In this document: piece by piece, positions 46,501-53,878 of the stretch
Layout: each line of letters starts with the position of its first letter
Numbering within the stretch: the first letter of the stretch is position 1
DNA from: an uncultured Bacteroides sp.
Lineage (GTDB): Bacteria; Bacteroidota; Bacteroidia; Bacteroidales; Bacteroidaceae
Assembly: GCA_947646015.1 (NCBI GenBank)
Contig: CANSEY010000004.1
Span: 62,001-126,000 of the forward strand
Direction of reading: 5' to 3'
DNA length: 64,000 bases
Position numbers and translations under genes: made by a program
Notes under the pieces: model-generated
Database searches by the model: none
Told to the model about the DNA's origin: nothing
Seen by the model: only the letters and a program-made list of their open reading frames with translations

Positions 46501-46655
46501 CTATTCTTGGAATGATTCCGCTGTTGCCCGATGCTATGTTCGGTTCGTTGGCAGCTTCTATCATGGGAGGATTGCTGTTTGGCACGCTCATCACGTTGCT
46601 CTTTATCCCGATTCTGTATGCATTATTCTTTCATATCAAAAAGACAGACAAATGA
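43515..46655 (+). CDS. RND efflux pump, inner-membrane transporter
   Basis: 1046 residues, standard AcrB/MexB length. Hydrophobic segment near the N-terminus, then a large periplasmic porter domain, TM2-6 including the proton-relay Asp in GMLVDNAIVIIDGI, a second periplasmic domain, and TM8-12 (KNGIVLMDEI). The sequence places it in the hydrophobe/amphiphile efflux family, although closeness to multidrug pumps cannot be judged by eye. Its start overlaps the adaptor gene by 4 bases and its end overlaps the outer-membrane factor by 4 bases: a tightly coupled three-gene tripartite efflux operon. Confidence 0.96.
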   Translation: MIDISKWAFENKKLIYFLIAVLIVGGAYSSYEMSKLEDPEVTVKVAMVVTTYPGASAHQVELEVTDVLEKNIRTMGNIDNVESYSYNDLSLIQVELKTTVKEADVEQCWDLLRRKVANAQAELPEGAATPLVKDDFGNVYGMFYALTGDGLQDRELSDYAELIKREVSELDGVERVDLYGKREECINISLLQDRMANLGVKPAEVLATLNGQNKTTYTGYYDNGDNRIRVTVSDKFKTVEDIGRMLIQGHDDDQLRLSDIARIEKDYENPTRNELFYDRQRAMGILIAASSGSDIIKIGKRVEQKLDELKAERLPTGVECHKVFYQPERVSGSLGTFILNLIESVIIVVVILMITMGFKSGVIIGISLVVTVFGSFLFLYFVDGTMQRVSLASFVLAMGMLVDNAIVIIDGILVDLKAGKSRMEAMTAIGRQTAMPLLGATLIAIIAFLPIFMSPDTAGVYTRDLFIVLAVSLLLSWVLALVHVPLMANRILHPEVSKEASTTGKRVYEGKIYAVLRSLLRFSLAHRWSFVFAMVALVALSAFSYRFMKQGFFPDMVYDQLYMEYKLPEGTNYTRVTRDLEEIEAYLKTRPEVTHVTASVGGTPGRYNLVRNIANPSLAYGELIIDFTSPDALVDNMPEIQQYLSSRYPDAYVKLNRYNLMFKKYPIEAQFTGPDPVVLHQLADSARSIMESCPDVYLITTDWEPQIPVLTIEYDQPTARAIGLSRNDVSLSLLSATSGIPIGSFHEGIHRDNIYLRCLDEQGRPIEDLDNTQIFSSLPSLNGLLTQEMMMKLKTGTLSKDELVETLMGTTPLKQISKRIDVQWEDPVVPRYNGQRSQRVQCSPVPGIETEKARQSIAAQIEQIPLPDGYKLQWQGERNASTKSMQYLFKNFPFAIILMISILIMLFKDYRKPIIIFCCIPLVFVGVVAVMLLTGKTFNFVAIVGTLGLIGMIIKNGIVLMDEITLQISQGVEPVTALIDSSQSRLRPVMMASLTTILGMIPLLPDAMFGSLAASIMGGLLFGTLITLLFIPILYALFFHIKKTDK

Positions 46656-48019
46656 AAAAAGAATTTCTCGTAGCTGTTAGTGTTTTGTTTGGAATGGCGG
46701 CTTCTCTTTCTGTTTCGGCACAAGAGAAGCTCAGCCTGAAACAATGCCGTGAAATGGCTCTAAAATATAACAAGGAAATGGCTGCTGCCGATAAACAGAC
46801 GGAGGCAGCCCGGCTGCTGTCTCTCAGCTATAAAGCTAACTTCTTCCCCAATTTTACAGCAAGCGGAACCGGACTGTATAGTACGGCAGACGGCAGCTTG
46901 GGCATTCGGGGAGGAAATCTGCCGGTATTCCTGCCCGATCCCGTTACTGGAGAGTTGGCAACAAGCGGTTACGCTTATTTCCCCGGATTGAATCTGGACT
47001 ATAAAGTCGGGACCGTCTATACAGGCGGAGTACAAGTGGAACAACCGCTTTATATGGGCGGAAAGATTCGCGCCGCCTATAAAATGTCATTGCTCGGCAA
47101 GGAAATGGCACATCTGAATGAGGAACTGACTGCATCCGGAGTGATTCTGAATACAGACAAGGCTTATGTGCAACTAGTGAAAGCCAAAGAAATGAAGAAA
47201 GTAGCGGAGAAATATCATGTGTTGCTCAATGAGCTGTTTCGGAATGTGAAGAGTGCCCACCAGCATGGCATGAAACCTCAGAATGATGTGTTGAAGGTAC
47301 AAGTGAAACTTAATGAGAGTGAGCTGGCATTGCGCAAGGCGGATAATGCGCTCCGTCTTGCCGGCATGAATCTTTGCCATTATATCGGTCGGCCTCTGAC
47401 AGCGGGGATTGATATCTCGGATGAATTTCCGGAAGTGGAGCAAGAGTGGAAGACACAGGTTGCCGATATCAGTGCCCGTCCCGAATATGGTATTTTGAAT
47501 AAACAGATCGCCATGGCCGAGCAGCAGGTAAAGCTGAATCGGAGTGAACTGCTGCCACGTGTGGGAGTGAAGGGAAGTTATGACTATTTCCATGGATTGG
47601 AAATCAATGACGAAACTTTGATGAAAAAAGGATCATTCTCCGTCTTTCTGAATGTTTCAGTACCTCTGTTTCATTTTGGCGAACGTATGAATAAGGTGCG
47701 CTCTGCCAAGGTAAAACTGGAACAGACTCGTCTTGAACAGGAAAATGCCAATGAAAAGATGTTGCTTGAATTGACGCAGGCCACTAATAATTTGGATGAG
47801 GCCCGACTGGAATGCGAGCTTTCAGAACGTTCGCTGGAACAGGCGGAAGAGAATATGAAAGTCAGCGGCAAACAGTATGAGGTGGGATTGGAAACTCTTT
47901 CGGATTATCTGGAAGCGCAAGTTATGTGGCAACAGGCGTATCAGACGAAAGTGGATGCCCATTTTCAGTTGTATGTAAACTATGTGGCTTACTTGAAAGC
48001 GGCGGGGCAACTGCAATAA
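46652..48019 (+). CDS. TolC-like outer-membrane efflux channel
   Basis: 455 residues with signal peptide (cleavage near SVSAQ). Two repeated helix-helix-beta units typical of TolC proteins: LSLKQCREMALKYNKEMAAADKQTEAARLL and SERSLEQAEENMKVSGKQYEVGLETLSDYLEAQVMWQQAY. It forms the trimeric channel through the outer membrane for the RND pump encoded just upstream. A block of four tandem hairpins starts 14 bases after its stop. Confidence 0.94.
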   Translation: MKKEFLVAVSVLFGMAASLSVSAQEKLSLKQCREMALKYNKEMAAADKQTEAARLLSLSYKANFFPNFTASGTGLYSTADGSLGIRGGNLPVFLPDPVTGELATSGYAYFPGLNLDYKVGTVYTGGVQVEQPLYMGGKIRAAYKMSLLGKEMAHLNEELTASGVILNTDKAYVQLVKAKEMKKVAEKYHVLLNELFRNVKSAHQHGMKPQNDVLKVQVKLNESELALRKADNALRLAGMNLCHYIGRPLTAGIDISDEFPEVEQEWKTQVADISARPEYGILNKQIAMAEQQVKLNRSELLPRVGVKGSYDYFHGLEINDETLMKKGSFSVFLNVSVPLFHFGERMNKVRSAKVKLEQTRLEQENANEKMLLELTQATNNLDEARLECELSERSLEQAEENMKVSGKQYEVGLETLSDYLEAQVMWQQAYQTKVDAHFQLYVNYVAYLKAAGQLQ

Positions 48020-48032
48020 AGTTCTCAAACTA

Positions 48033-48116
48033 TTCTCATCGCCTTGAGAAAAAATTCTCACCACAGTGAGAAAAAATACTCATGCCTATGAGAATATTTT
48101 CTCAAAGGGGTGAGAA
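48033..48116. repeat. Four tandem 22-bp hairpin units
   Basis: Units start at 48033, 48055, 48077 and 48099. Each is TTCTCA (TACTCA in the third), six variable bases, then TGAGAA; four A/T bases separate units. The six central bases differ in all four (TCGCCT, CCACAG, TGCCTA, AAGGGG), while the arms are kept. A further TTCTCA at 48022 lies 11 bases before the first unit. The block follows the efflux operon directly. Confidence 0.9.
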
Positions 48117-48252
48117 TAATTCTGCTTCTACCAATCGTATTTCTCGATGTATATATCGAAGGTCGGTTCGTATTTTATTCCGTGTTTTATGAAGATAGCG
48201 GCAATCTCTTTTTGATATAAAGAAATATAGAGAAGATATAGTGAGTGTATTT

Positions 48253-48268
48253 GAGACATATATGTCTC
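48253..48268. promoter_or_regulatory. Perfect 16-bp palindrome, candidate operator
   Basis: GAGACATATATGTCTC, extending to 22 bases with one mismatch (TTT...GAA). It ends 20 bases upstream of the likely -33 element of the small-ORF/GNAT pair. Confidence 0.5.
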
Positions 48269-48288
48269 GAAGATAAATTCCTGGTTAC

Positions 48289-48319
48289 TTGCACTTCCCG
48301 ATTTATTAGGTTACTTTTG
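48289..48319 (+). promoter_or_regulatory. Promoter of the small-ORF/GNAT pair
   Basis: TTGC at 48289-48292 and TACTTTTG (TAnnTTTG) at 48312-48319 with 19-base spacing. An AAGGAG ribosome-binding site (about 48338-48343) and ATG 48354 follow. The rest of 48020-48353 holds the hairpin block and palindromes but no other gene. Confidence 0.65.
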
Positions 48320-48353
48320 TAGCGTATTAAATGAAGAAAGGAGATAGGTGAGT

Positions 48354-48506
48354 ATGGCAAGACCGATTAAAGAAACTCCGATACTTTTCGGAGAAGATGC
48401 ACGGCGGTTTGAAGAGCGGATGAAAGAAAAACGCAGGGAGACCTCCGAGCAGCGGGCAAAAAGATTGAAAGACTACGAACTGGCAATGAAAATATTTAAA
48501 AAATAG
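48354..48506 (+). CDS. Small basic protein, candidate antitoxin paired with GNAT
   Basis: 50 residues: MARPIKETPILFGEDARRFEERM, then a Lys/Arg/Glu-rich helix ending KIFKK. AAGGAG stands about 11 bases before the ATG and the GNAT gene starts 2 bases after its stop. The MARPIKETP-x-L-G-DA-RF start is one I recall as recurrent just upstream of GNAT genes in Bacteroidales, which suggests a conserved two-gene unit. In known GNAT toxin systems (AtaT, TacT) the upstream partner is a small ribbon-helix-helix antitoxin. The N-terminal strand-then-helix pattern could fit that, but the protein is shorter than those antitoxins. Function inferred. Confidence 0.7.
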   Translation: MARPIKETPILFGEDARRFEERMKEKRRETSEQRAKRLKDYELAMKIFKK

Positions 48507-48508
48507 AT

Positions 48509-49060
48509 ATGGATCGTCAGTTAATAGAGACAACGTATGAGATGCGTAAACTAGATACCTCAGAAAAAATAGAATCGTTCGATTGCGGAGATACCGACTT
48601 GAACGATTTTATTTTGAATGAATCTTTCCTGTATCGGGAAGCTTTGCTGGCTGTCAGTTATGTACTTGAGAATAAAGTTAATCAGCGATCGGTTGCTTAT
48701 TTCAGTCTTGCCAATGACAGGATCTCTTTGTCTGATTTTGAAAATAAAACTGAATTCAATCGTTTCCGCAAACATCGGTTTGTGAATGAGAAGCGTTTAA
48801 AAAGCTATCCTGCTGCAAAGATTTGTCGTTTGGGTGTTGACTTGTCTGTAAAAGGTCAATCAATAGGCTCATTCCTATTGAATTTTATTAAAAGTTATTT
48901 TATTATTGAGAATAAAACAGGTTGCCGTTTTTTAACTGTTGATGCGTATGCGGCTGCTGTGCCTTTTTATATGAAAAACGGTTTTGTCCCATTGAATGAT
49001 GAAGATGTGGATTCTGCTACACGTTTGCTCTACTTTGATCTGAATGATATTGTGAAATAA
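48509..49060 (+). CDS. GNAT-family acetyltransferase, toxin-like
   Basis: 183 residues. ESFDCGDTDLNDFI (residues 22-35) is the typical start of toxin-type GNATs (AtaT/TacT class). RLGVDLSVKGQSIGSFLL (108-124) is the acetyl-CoA pyrophosphate loop, slightly degenerate because Gly118 is replaced by Ser. VPFYMKNGF contains the usual catalytic Tyr (154). Toxins of this class acetylate the amino group of charged tRNAs and stop translation. It is coupled to the 50-residue ORF upstream (2-base gap), which would be its antitoxin. It could also be an ordinary N-acetyltransferase; the paired arrangement favours toxin-antitoxin. Confidence 0.8.
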   Translation: MDRQLIETTYEMRKLDTSEKIESFDCGDTDLNDFILNESFLYREALLAVSYVLENKVNQRSVAYFSLANDRISLSDFENKTEFNRFRKHRFVNEKRLKSYPAAKICRLGVDLSVKGQSIGSFLLNFIKSYFIIENKTGCRFLTVDAYAAAVPFYMKNGFVPLNDEDVDSATRLLYFDLNDIVK

Positions 49061-49280
49061 TTCAGATTCTGTTCTACTTTTATATAATATAAAATGATGG
49101 ATTGGTAATGTTAATTGTTACAACATAGTCTTTTGAATTTATATAATAGTGACGATTGCTTTGTTTCTAATTTTCCCCAAACATTTATTAGCCTCTTTTG
49201 TTATTTTCCGAAAACTATTTGTAACTTTGTCATCGGAACGTAGCATACCGTTTAAAGGTGTGCGATTGCGCGTTTCCTCG

Positions 49281-49407
49281 GCTAATAGGAAATTGTAACG
49301 GATTTTTTTGATGTATGCCGGGAAGACGCCTGTACTTCTATGACTTCTCATAGGGTACGGGCTGTCTGCCCGTATACATCAGGTAGCCGTTACTACCTCC
49401 TATTAGC
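49281..49407. repeat. 127-bp imperfect palindrome upstream of the HTH gene
   Basis: Outer arms GCTAATAGGA (49281-49290) and TCCTATTAGC (49398-49407), then GTAACGG with CCGTTAC, then TGATGTATgCCGGG with CCCGtATACATCA, closing on an apical hairpin CTATGA-CTTC-TCATAG (49338-49353). Only short internal bulges interrupt it. It could be a structured RNA, a cruciform binding site or a miniature transposable element. The remainder of 49061-49280 shows nothing I can assign. Confidence 0.75.
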
Positions 49408-49421
49408 GGGATGTGACAGCT

Positions 49422-49487
49422 CCGTACTCTTTTATAATATAAAAGGTACGGAACTAGGTAAGAGTATTAACTTAGTTCCGTTTTTTT
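49422..49487 (+). promoter_or_regulatory. Tandem hairpins ending in a T run directly before a start codon (attenuator-like)
   Basis: First hairpin: CCGTAC, T bulge, CTTTTATA / TATAAAAG, GTACGG (49422-49451). Second: CGGAACTA (49449-49456) pairs with TAGTTCCG (49473-49480), followed by seven T residues (49481-49487) and at once by ATG 49488. The hairpins share three bases. An intrinsic terminator here would cut the message exactly before the coding region. Confidence 0.6.
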
Positions 49488-50291
49488 ATGTCCTATTGGC
49501 TCACAACAAAACAAATGTCTGAAAGACATGGCGTTCAGGAAGCAACTCTGCGAAACTGGGCGAATCTCGGTTACATTACCAGTTGCCGGATGGGCAACCA
49601 ACTGTTCTTGGATGACGAAAGTCTGACTGCCTATCTCGAAGCTCACAAAAGGCTTGGATTGCAAGCGGATTATCTGGCAAAGATTGTGGAAGAGAAAAAG
49701 CTGGAACGCGACTTTATTATTTCCAGATATGATGATCTGCTATATGTATTGCGAACACAGAAAACGTGTAAACCTCTATATGAAATTATTATTCGTGAAC
49801 TTTCCCAATTGATTGTTCATCCCGGAGCCCGTGATATTTTCTACTCCATCTCTATGGGGGAGTCAATAGAGAAAGTTGCCGGTCGGCATCGAATTACTTA
49901 TGACAGGGCGTTACAGATTTATAATTCTCATCTCAGAGGACTGAAAGTGAGAAAGAATGTGTTGGCTACTTATCGGAAACATATCATAGATGCCCGTTTT
50001 CAGTCTTTGGCGGATAAAAGCAAGAATATAAATTTGAATCAGGAAGAAAGGGTACTCCAATTGTCTGTCGGCAAAGTGGCCGATACGAGGCTGACTAATG
50101 TCTTGTATAAAGAAGAAATCCGGACGGTAGGGCAACTGCTGGAATTAGTATCGGGAAAGGGATGGAGATGGCTGCTGAAAATGGAAGGAGTAGGGAGGAT
50201 TTCTTATGACCGCTTGCTGTCCAATCTTCAGTTGGCGGGAGTGGTCGATGAAAGTTTGGAGCAGATACTTTCCGGTCGTTCTGACAGATGA
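49488..50291 (+). CDS. Helix-turn-helix DNA-binding protein with C-terminal helix-hairpin-helix (RpoA-CTD-like)
   Basis: 267 residues, cytoplasmic. The N-terminal 50 residues form a MerR/excisionase-type winged helix (LTTKQMSERHGVQEATLRNWANLGYI). The middle is helical and includes a sigma-region-4-like stretch (ESIEKVAGRHRITYDRALQIYNSHLR). The end (RLTNVLYKEEIRTVGQLLELV, LLKMEGVGRISYDRLLSNLQ) matches the helix-hairpin-helix pattern of the RNA polymerase alpha C-terminal domain. The combination suggests a transcription factor that contacts DNA at two places. I do not know a named family. The start codon is fixed by the T run of the preceding hairpin and the domain start. It precedes the convergent second PUL. 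Confidence 0.8.
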   Translation: MSYWLTTKQMSERHGVQEATLRNWANLGYITSCRMGNQLFLDDESLTAYLEAHKRLGLQADYLAKIVEEKKLERDFIISRYDDLLYVLRTQKTCKPLYEIIIRELSQLIVHPGARDIFYSISMGESIEKVAGRHRITYDRALQIYNSHLRGLKVRKNVLATYRKHIIDARFQSLADKSKNINLNQEERVLQLSVGKVADTRLTNVLYKEEIRTVGQLLELVSGKGWRWLLKMEGVGRISYDRLLSNLQLAGVVDESLEQILSGRSDR

Positions 50292-50298
50292 TGAGGGG

Positions 50299-50338
50299 CA
50301 AAAGTCAATAGTATTAGGAGAGTTGCTACTGACTTTTG
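50299..50338. terminator. Weak hairpin between the HTH gene and GH38
   Basis: CAAAAGTCA pairs with TGACTTTTG (9 bases) around a 22-base loop, with no T run after it. It lies between two convergent genes. Confidence 0.4.
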
Positions 50339-50409
50339 ACATCTCCTCGTCTCTTTGTGGTGATGATTCTTCCGTTTTTTAGGGTAGACTACGCATTTGA
50401 TTCTTTTGA

Positions 50410-53400
50410 TTAAAAACGTTTTATCTTTATAAATTTATTCTGGTACCCCTCAAATATATGCTCTGACGTTTCATTTTCCAATTTCTCTTCAATAGCGTTT
50501 ACTATTGTGAAGGGGATGGTTTGCCCGTCTTCATTTAAAATCCTGAGGTTGGTTCTCTTTCCATCTATCTCTCTAATGTTCAGTAGTATATAACCTTCTT
50601 CTTTAGAGGGGGTACATGAAGTCATCAGGAAATTGTCTTTCTCAAAATGGAAGGCTGAGTACTCTGTGGGTTTATGATTCTCTGTTCCTGTCGGCATTAC
50701 CCGGGCATATAGAGGAATACGTGAGCTCCAGCCAAACTTGGTAGCAAGGTTGTTAGATGGGTCAACGGAAGAGGTCAGATGGTAACTCCAACGGAACTCT
50801 CCTTCTTGGGAAGCTTTGAAGTTGGTATTCCAGTAATTATTCATCACCCACGAGTAGACATGAGGCCTTTCGTATTGTTTCTGATATTGAAATTTACCGA
50901 GATTTATGTCTCCTAGTTGATAGAGGGGGATGAGGCTGCTTCCTATAATAATTTGCGCCTGATTATTTTGTACCGATACAAAGTTTTGAACAGTATTCCA
51001 GTCTGTAGATGTCCCTTCCAGTTGATTCTTGCCAGATATAACTGTTCCGCCCTGAACGTCGAATGCCAGTTTTCCTTCGGGCAGTTGGAAGGGAAAAGCA
51101 ACGTATATCCCTGAGGGATCCGTTTCCGGCAGACGCTTGATTGCGTACTCCAGTTCTATTCGTTTGGTATCATGATATAATTTAATTTCCAGATTGACCC
51201 CGAATGCTTCGTCTGTTCCCGGAGATTTTCCCTGCAACAGGATACGTTGATAAATAGGTCCATTCGAACTGTCGATGATCCGGCACTCACTCAATCCTGT
51301 TCTGTTGTAATCATCCAGGCGATATTGGGCCAATTGGTCACGATTACCTAATTTCTCATAGATAAAAGCACCCAGTTCCCATGGAGACGAACTATCGACC
51401 AGTTCACAATTCAATTCTTTATCATACAAACTTTGGATCGTTCCTTTGTCCGGGTTGAGTTGTAGTTTGTAGAAATGATTTTCGATACTGGCATTGTTTA
51501 TTGTAATAGTTCCTGTATCAGTAGACGGTTGTTTGAAGACAATTTCAAACGTCTTGTATCCCATAGGCGGAATATCCTCTGCGAAAATTGCATAGTAGCA
51601 CCCTTCTCTGCGATAACGGATCGGTTGAACTTTCAACGAATGTCCTTGAAAGTCTGTTATTTCGAAGAATTGGTTTCGGGGGATCACTTCAAAATCAATA
51701 TATACAGTCAGCATCTCCGAACGTTTCCAGTTCAACGTATTGAAAATCGTAAGGGTCGGGTTCTTGCCTCTGCGGAGGTCTCCTTGAAGTAAACCGACGG
51801 AGGTTTCATACAGCATTTGTGTTCTTTTGACTGCTTCCCATGCATAGGCTGACTTTTCTCCCCATTGCACCTGACTGTTTTCGCACAACGGATCACTGAC
51901 GCTTTCGGATGCTCCGAACGTGTGTTCATCATAGAATAGCAGGCTTTCATGTATGTGCTCTATTTGTTGATGAGTGGCCTGTGGCAGGCATTTGTCTTTT
52001 AATACAGCCATAGACAGTAGCCCTTCTACCGCTGTCATATCCGAATGAGTTTTGCGTGAAGCTGCTGTTTCTCTTGCGGCAGAACCGAAACCGTCTGTCC
52101 ACCAGTCTGGATATGCGGCTCTGTATGCGGGAATTTTATCCCCGTATCGCTCCGTTACATAATCCATAAATTCGGATGCAGTGGCACTTCGTAGCTTAGG
52201 ATATGCGTACTTTTCATTCCATTCTCTGATGAGTTTGCATTCAATGATGGAGGGCGGTGAATTATCCGTGAAATAACCGGAGTATTGTACGCCTACTGCA
52301 TCAAACGGATAATGCTTACGCTCCAGTTCTGATAAATAATGTAGTAACTTCGGTTCTGTCTTTTGAATGTCTCCCTGCTCTATTCCCCAGAAATTGCCAG
52401 TATTATAATGGTCGGCACGGTAAGTCAGGATCGGTTTACCTGACGGAGATTCCCATTGGAAGACAGTCGGCATATTAAACGGAACCTGCGATTTGTAATG
52501 GTGTTCTCCCATCCACAGGTATTTTATCCCGAGGTCCGGCAGATAATCTGCCAGACACCATGCAATTCCGTTGACGTCATTCTGCATGGCCAGCGCAGAG
52601 GGAATTCCATGTTTTCTGAATTCTTTGACAGGCTGAAGGAAAGTCTTGAAAGAGTTTTCGTCTACAATCTCCGACATATTGAAATACATGGAAGCAACTT
52701 CTATTTGTCCTTCGGCAATGTATTTTTTTAGTTTGTTCACTTGTTCTTCCGGTCTGTTTTTCAAATACTCGTCTACAGCCCATGCCGATTCGCAGGTCCA
52801 TCTGAACTTCGCATCATTTGTGTAGTCTTTTGTTTGTTCGCAGTATTCAATGGCATAATCTATATACCGGAGATGTTCCGACAGGATTTCGGTTTGAGGT
52901 TTGGTGTAGCCTATATCTGTGTGAGTATGCTGAACGAGATATACCGTCCATTTCTTGACAGGAGTTGCCTTTTCATTGATTTTGCTGACGGTTTTTCCTT
53001 GTTCTTTCAGTATGATCGGTAACTCACATGGAGCGGTGACTTCCGGAATGGATGTCTCAATGTTATTTATTCCGGGGGACAATACGTATCTTTCCGGTGG
53101 GAAATTACCGACTTGCAGTTCCACCGGTCTCTTTTTATGATGCCAGTTGACTGCTTTTATTTTGACCGGCTGTCTCAGTTCTTTTTTCTTTCCGACCACC
53201 AATACAGGAGAGAAGGCGGAAGATACGAGACTGGCTTTGGTCGTAAGATTGTTTGTTTGCAGAGGAGAGTCAGATGTCAGCTTTATCTGGTCGAATGCTA
53301 CCCAACTACCTGATATGTTTTGGATCGTGAGTGTGTTGTTTCCTGCTCTGAACTCATCAGCCGGAATGTCAAGTGTGACGGATAACTCTTTTGAAGCTGT

Positions 53401-53835
53401 TTCTTTTGTGTTCAGATATTCTGGATTTGTGCCTTCGGGTGTTTGGATGGATTTCTCGAACCTGTTGAGCCTCACCTCCAGTCGGGGAGGTGAGGAAGGA
53501 TGAGTTTCTGCAAATAGAAGTCGTAGTTGTATTTGGGTTGTCGGAGAAGGAGCTTCGGCCAATGAAAAGCCAATAACAGCCTGCCCTGATATGCCACCTG
53601 CCCAGGCATCACTAGGCCCCGGCAGAAAGTAAGGAAAATCAGCAGAATGATTTCTCCCTACTTCGTATAGATAAACATCATTGATGTAGTTCCGATAATC
53701 GTTTTTATAGAACTTGAACTCTTTGGCGGATTTATCTTTGTTTCCTATTTGCCAGACTGTATTTTGAGAATGAGCTGTGAGAGTTCCCAACAATCCGATG
53801 ATACAAACGATTTCTTTAATTTTTATCTTTCTCAT
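50410..53835 (-). CDS. GH38-type alpha-mannosidase with N-terminal PL4-like domain
   Basis: 1141 residues with signal peptide (cleavage near LTAHS). The N-terminal about 170 residues (NTVWQIGNKDKSAKEF, PYFLPGPSDAWAGG, SWVAFDQIKL) are a beta-sandwich like that in rhamnogalacturonan lyases. The GH38 catalytic domain begins near residue 295 with QHTHTDIGY (His and Asp for zinc). The nucleophile Asp is probably in AMQNDVNG (about 419). A GH38-C beta domain follows (HFYKLQLNPDKGTIQSLYD). It cleaves alpha-mannosides in the periplasm. It is the last gene of the leftward PUL, 43 bases beyond GH43, with an AAGGAACTC ribosome-binding-like sequence before the ATG. Confidence 0.87.
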   Translation of the reverse strand: MRKIKIKEIVCIIGLLGTLTAHSQNTVWQIGNKDKSAKEFKFYKNDYRNYINDVYLYEVGRNHSADFPYFLPGPSDAWAGGISGQAVIGFSLAEAPSPTTQIQLRLLFAETHPSSPPRLEVRLNRFEKSIQTPEGTNPEYLNTKETASKELSVTLDIPADEFRAGNNTLTIQNISGSWVAFDQIKLTSDSPLQTNNLTTKASLVSSAFSPVLVVGKKKELRQPVKIKAVNWHHKKRPVELQVGNFPPERYVLSPGINNIETSIPEVTAPCELPIILKEQGKTVSKINEKATPVKKWTVYLVQHTHTDIGYTKPQTEILSEHLRYIDYAIEYCEQTKDYTNDAKFRWTCESAWAVDEYLKNRPEEQVNKLKKYIAEGQIEVASMYFNMSEIVDENSFKTFLQPVKEFRKHGIPSALAMQNDVNGIAWCLADYLPDLGIKYLWMGEHHYKSQVPFNMPTVFQWESPSGKPILTYRADHYNTGNFWGIEQGDIQKTEPKLLHYLSELERKHYPFDAVGVQYSGYFTDNSPPSIIECKLIREWNEKYAYPKLRSATASEFMDYVTERYGDKIPAYRAAYPDWWTDGFGSAARETAASRKTHSDMTAVEGLLSMAVLKDKCLPQATHQQIEHIHESLLFYDEHTFGASESVSDPLCENSQVQWGEKSAYAWEAVKRTQMLYETSVGLLQGDLRRGKNPTLTIFNTLNWKRSEMLTVYIDFEVIPRNQFFEITDFQGHSLKVQPIRYRREGCYYAIFAEDIPPMGYKTFEIVFKQPSTDTGTITINNASIENHFYKLQLNPDKGTIQSLYDKELNCELVDSSSPWELGAFIYEKLGNRDQLAQYRLDDYNRTGLSECRIIDSSNGPIYQRILLQGKSPGTDEAFGVNLEIKLYHDTKRIELEYAIKRLPETDPSGIYVAFPFQLPEGKLAFDVQGGTVISGKNQLEGTSTDWNTVQNFVSVQNNQAQIIIGSSLIPLYQLGDINLGKFQYQKQYERPHVYSWVMNNYWNTNFKASQEGEFRWSYHLTSSVDPSNNLATKFGWSSRIPLYARVMPTGTENHKPTEYSAFHFEKDNFLMTSCTPSKEEGYILLNIREIDGKRTNLRILNEDGQTIPFTIVNAIEEKLENETSEHIFEGYQNKFIKIKRF

Positions 53836-53878
53836 GTGAGTTCCTTTTAGAAAATGATATGCCGTTGCTATATCTTAA

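Noticed and set aside
48033..48116. Four tandem repeats considered as a mini CRISPR array
   Set aside because: Repeats are only 6-base arms around 6-base centres, each unit is itself a palindrome, and no cas genes are present.
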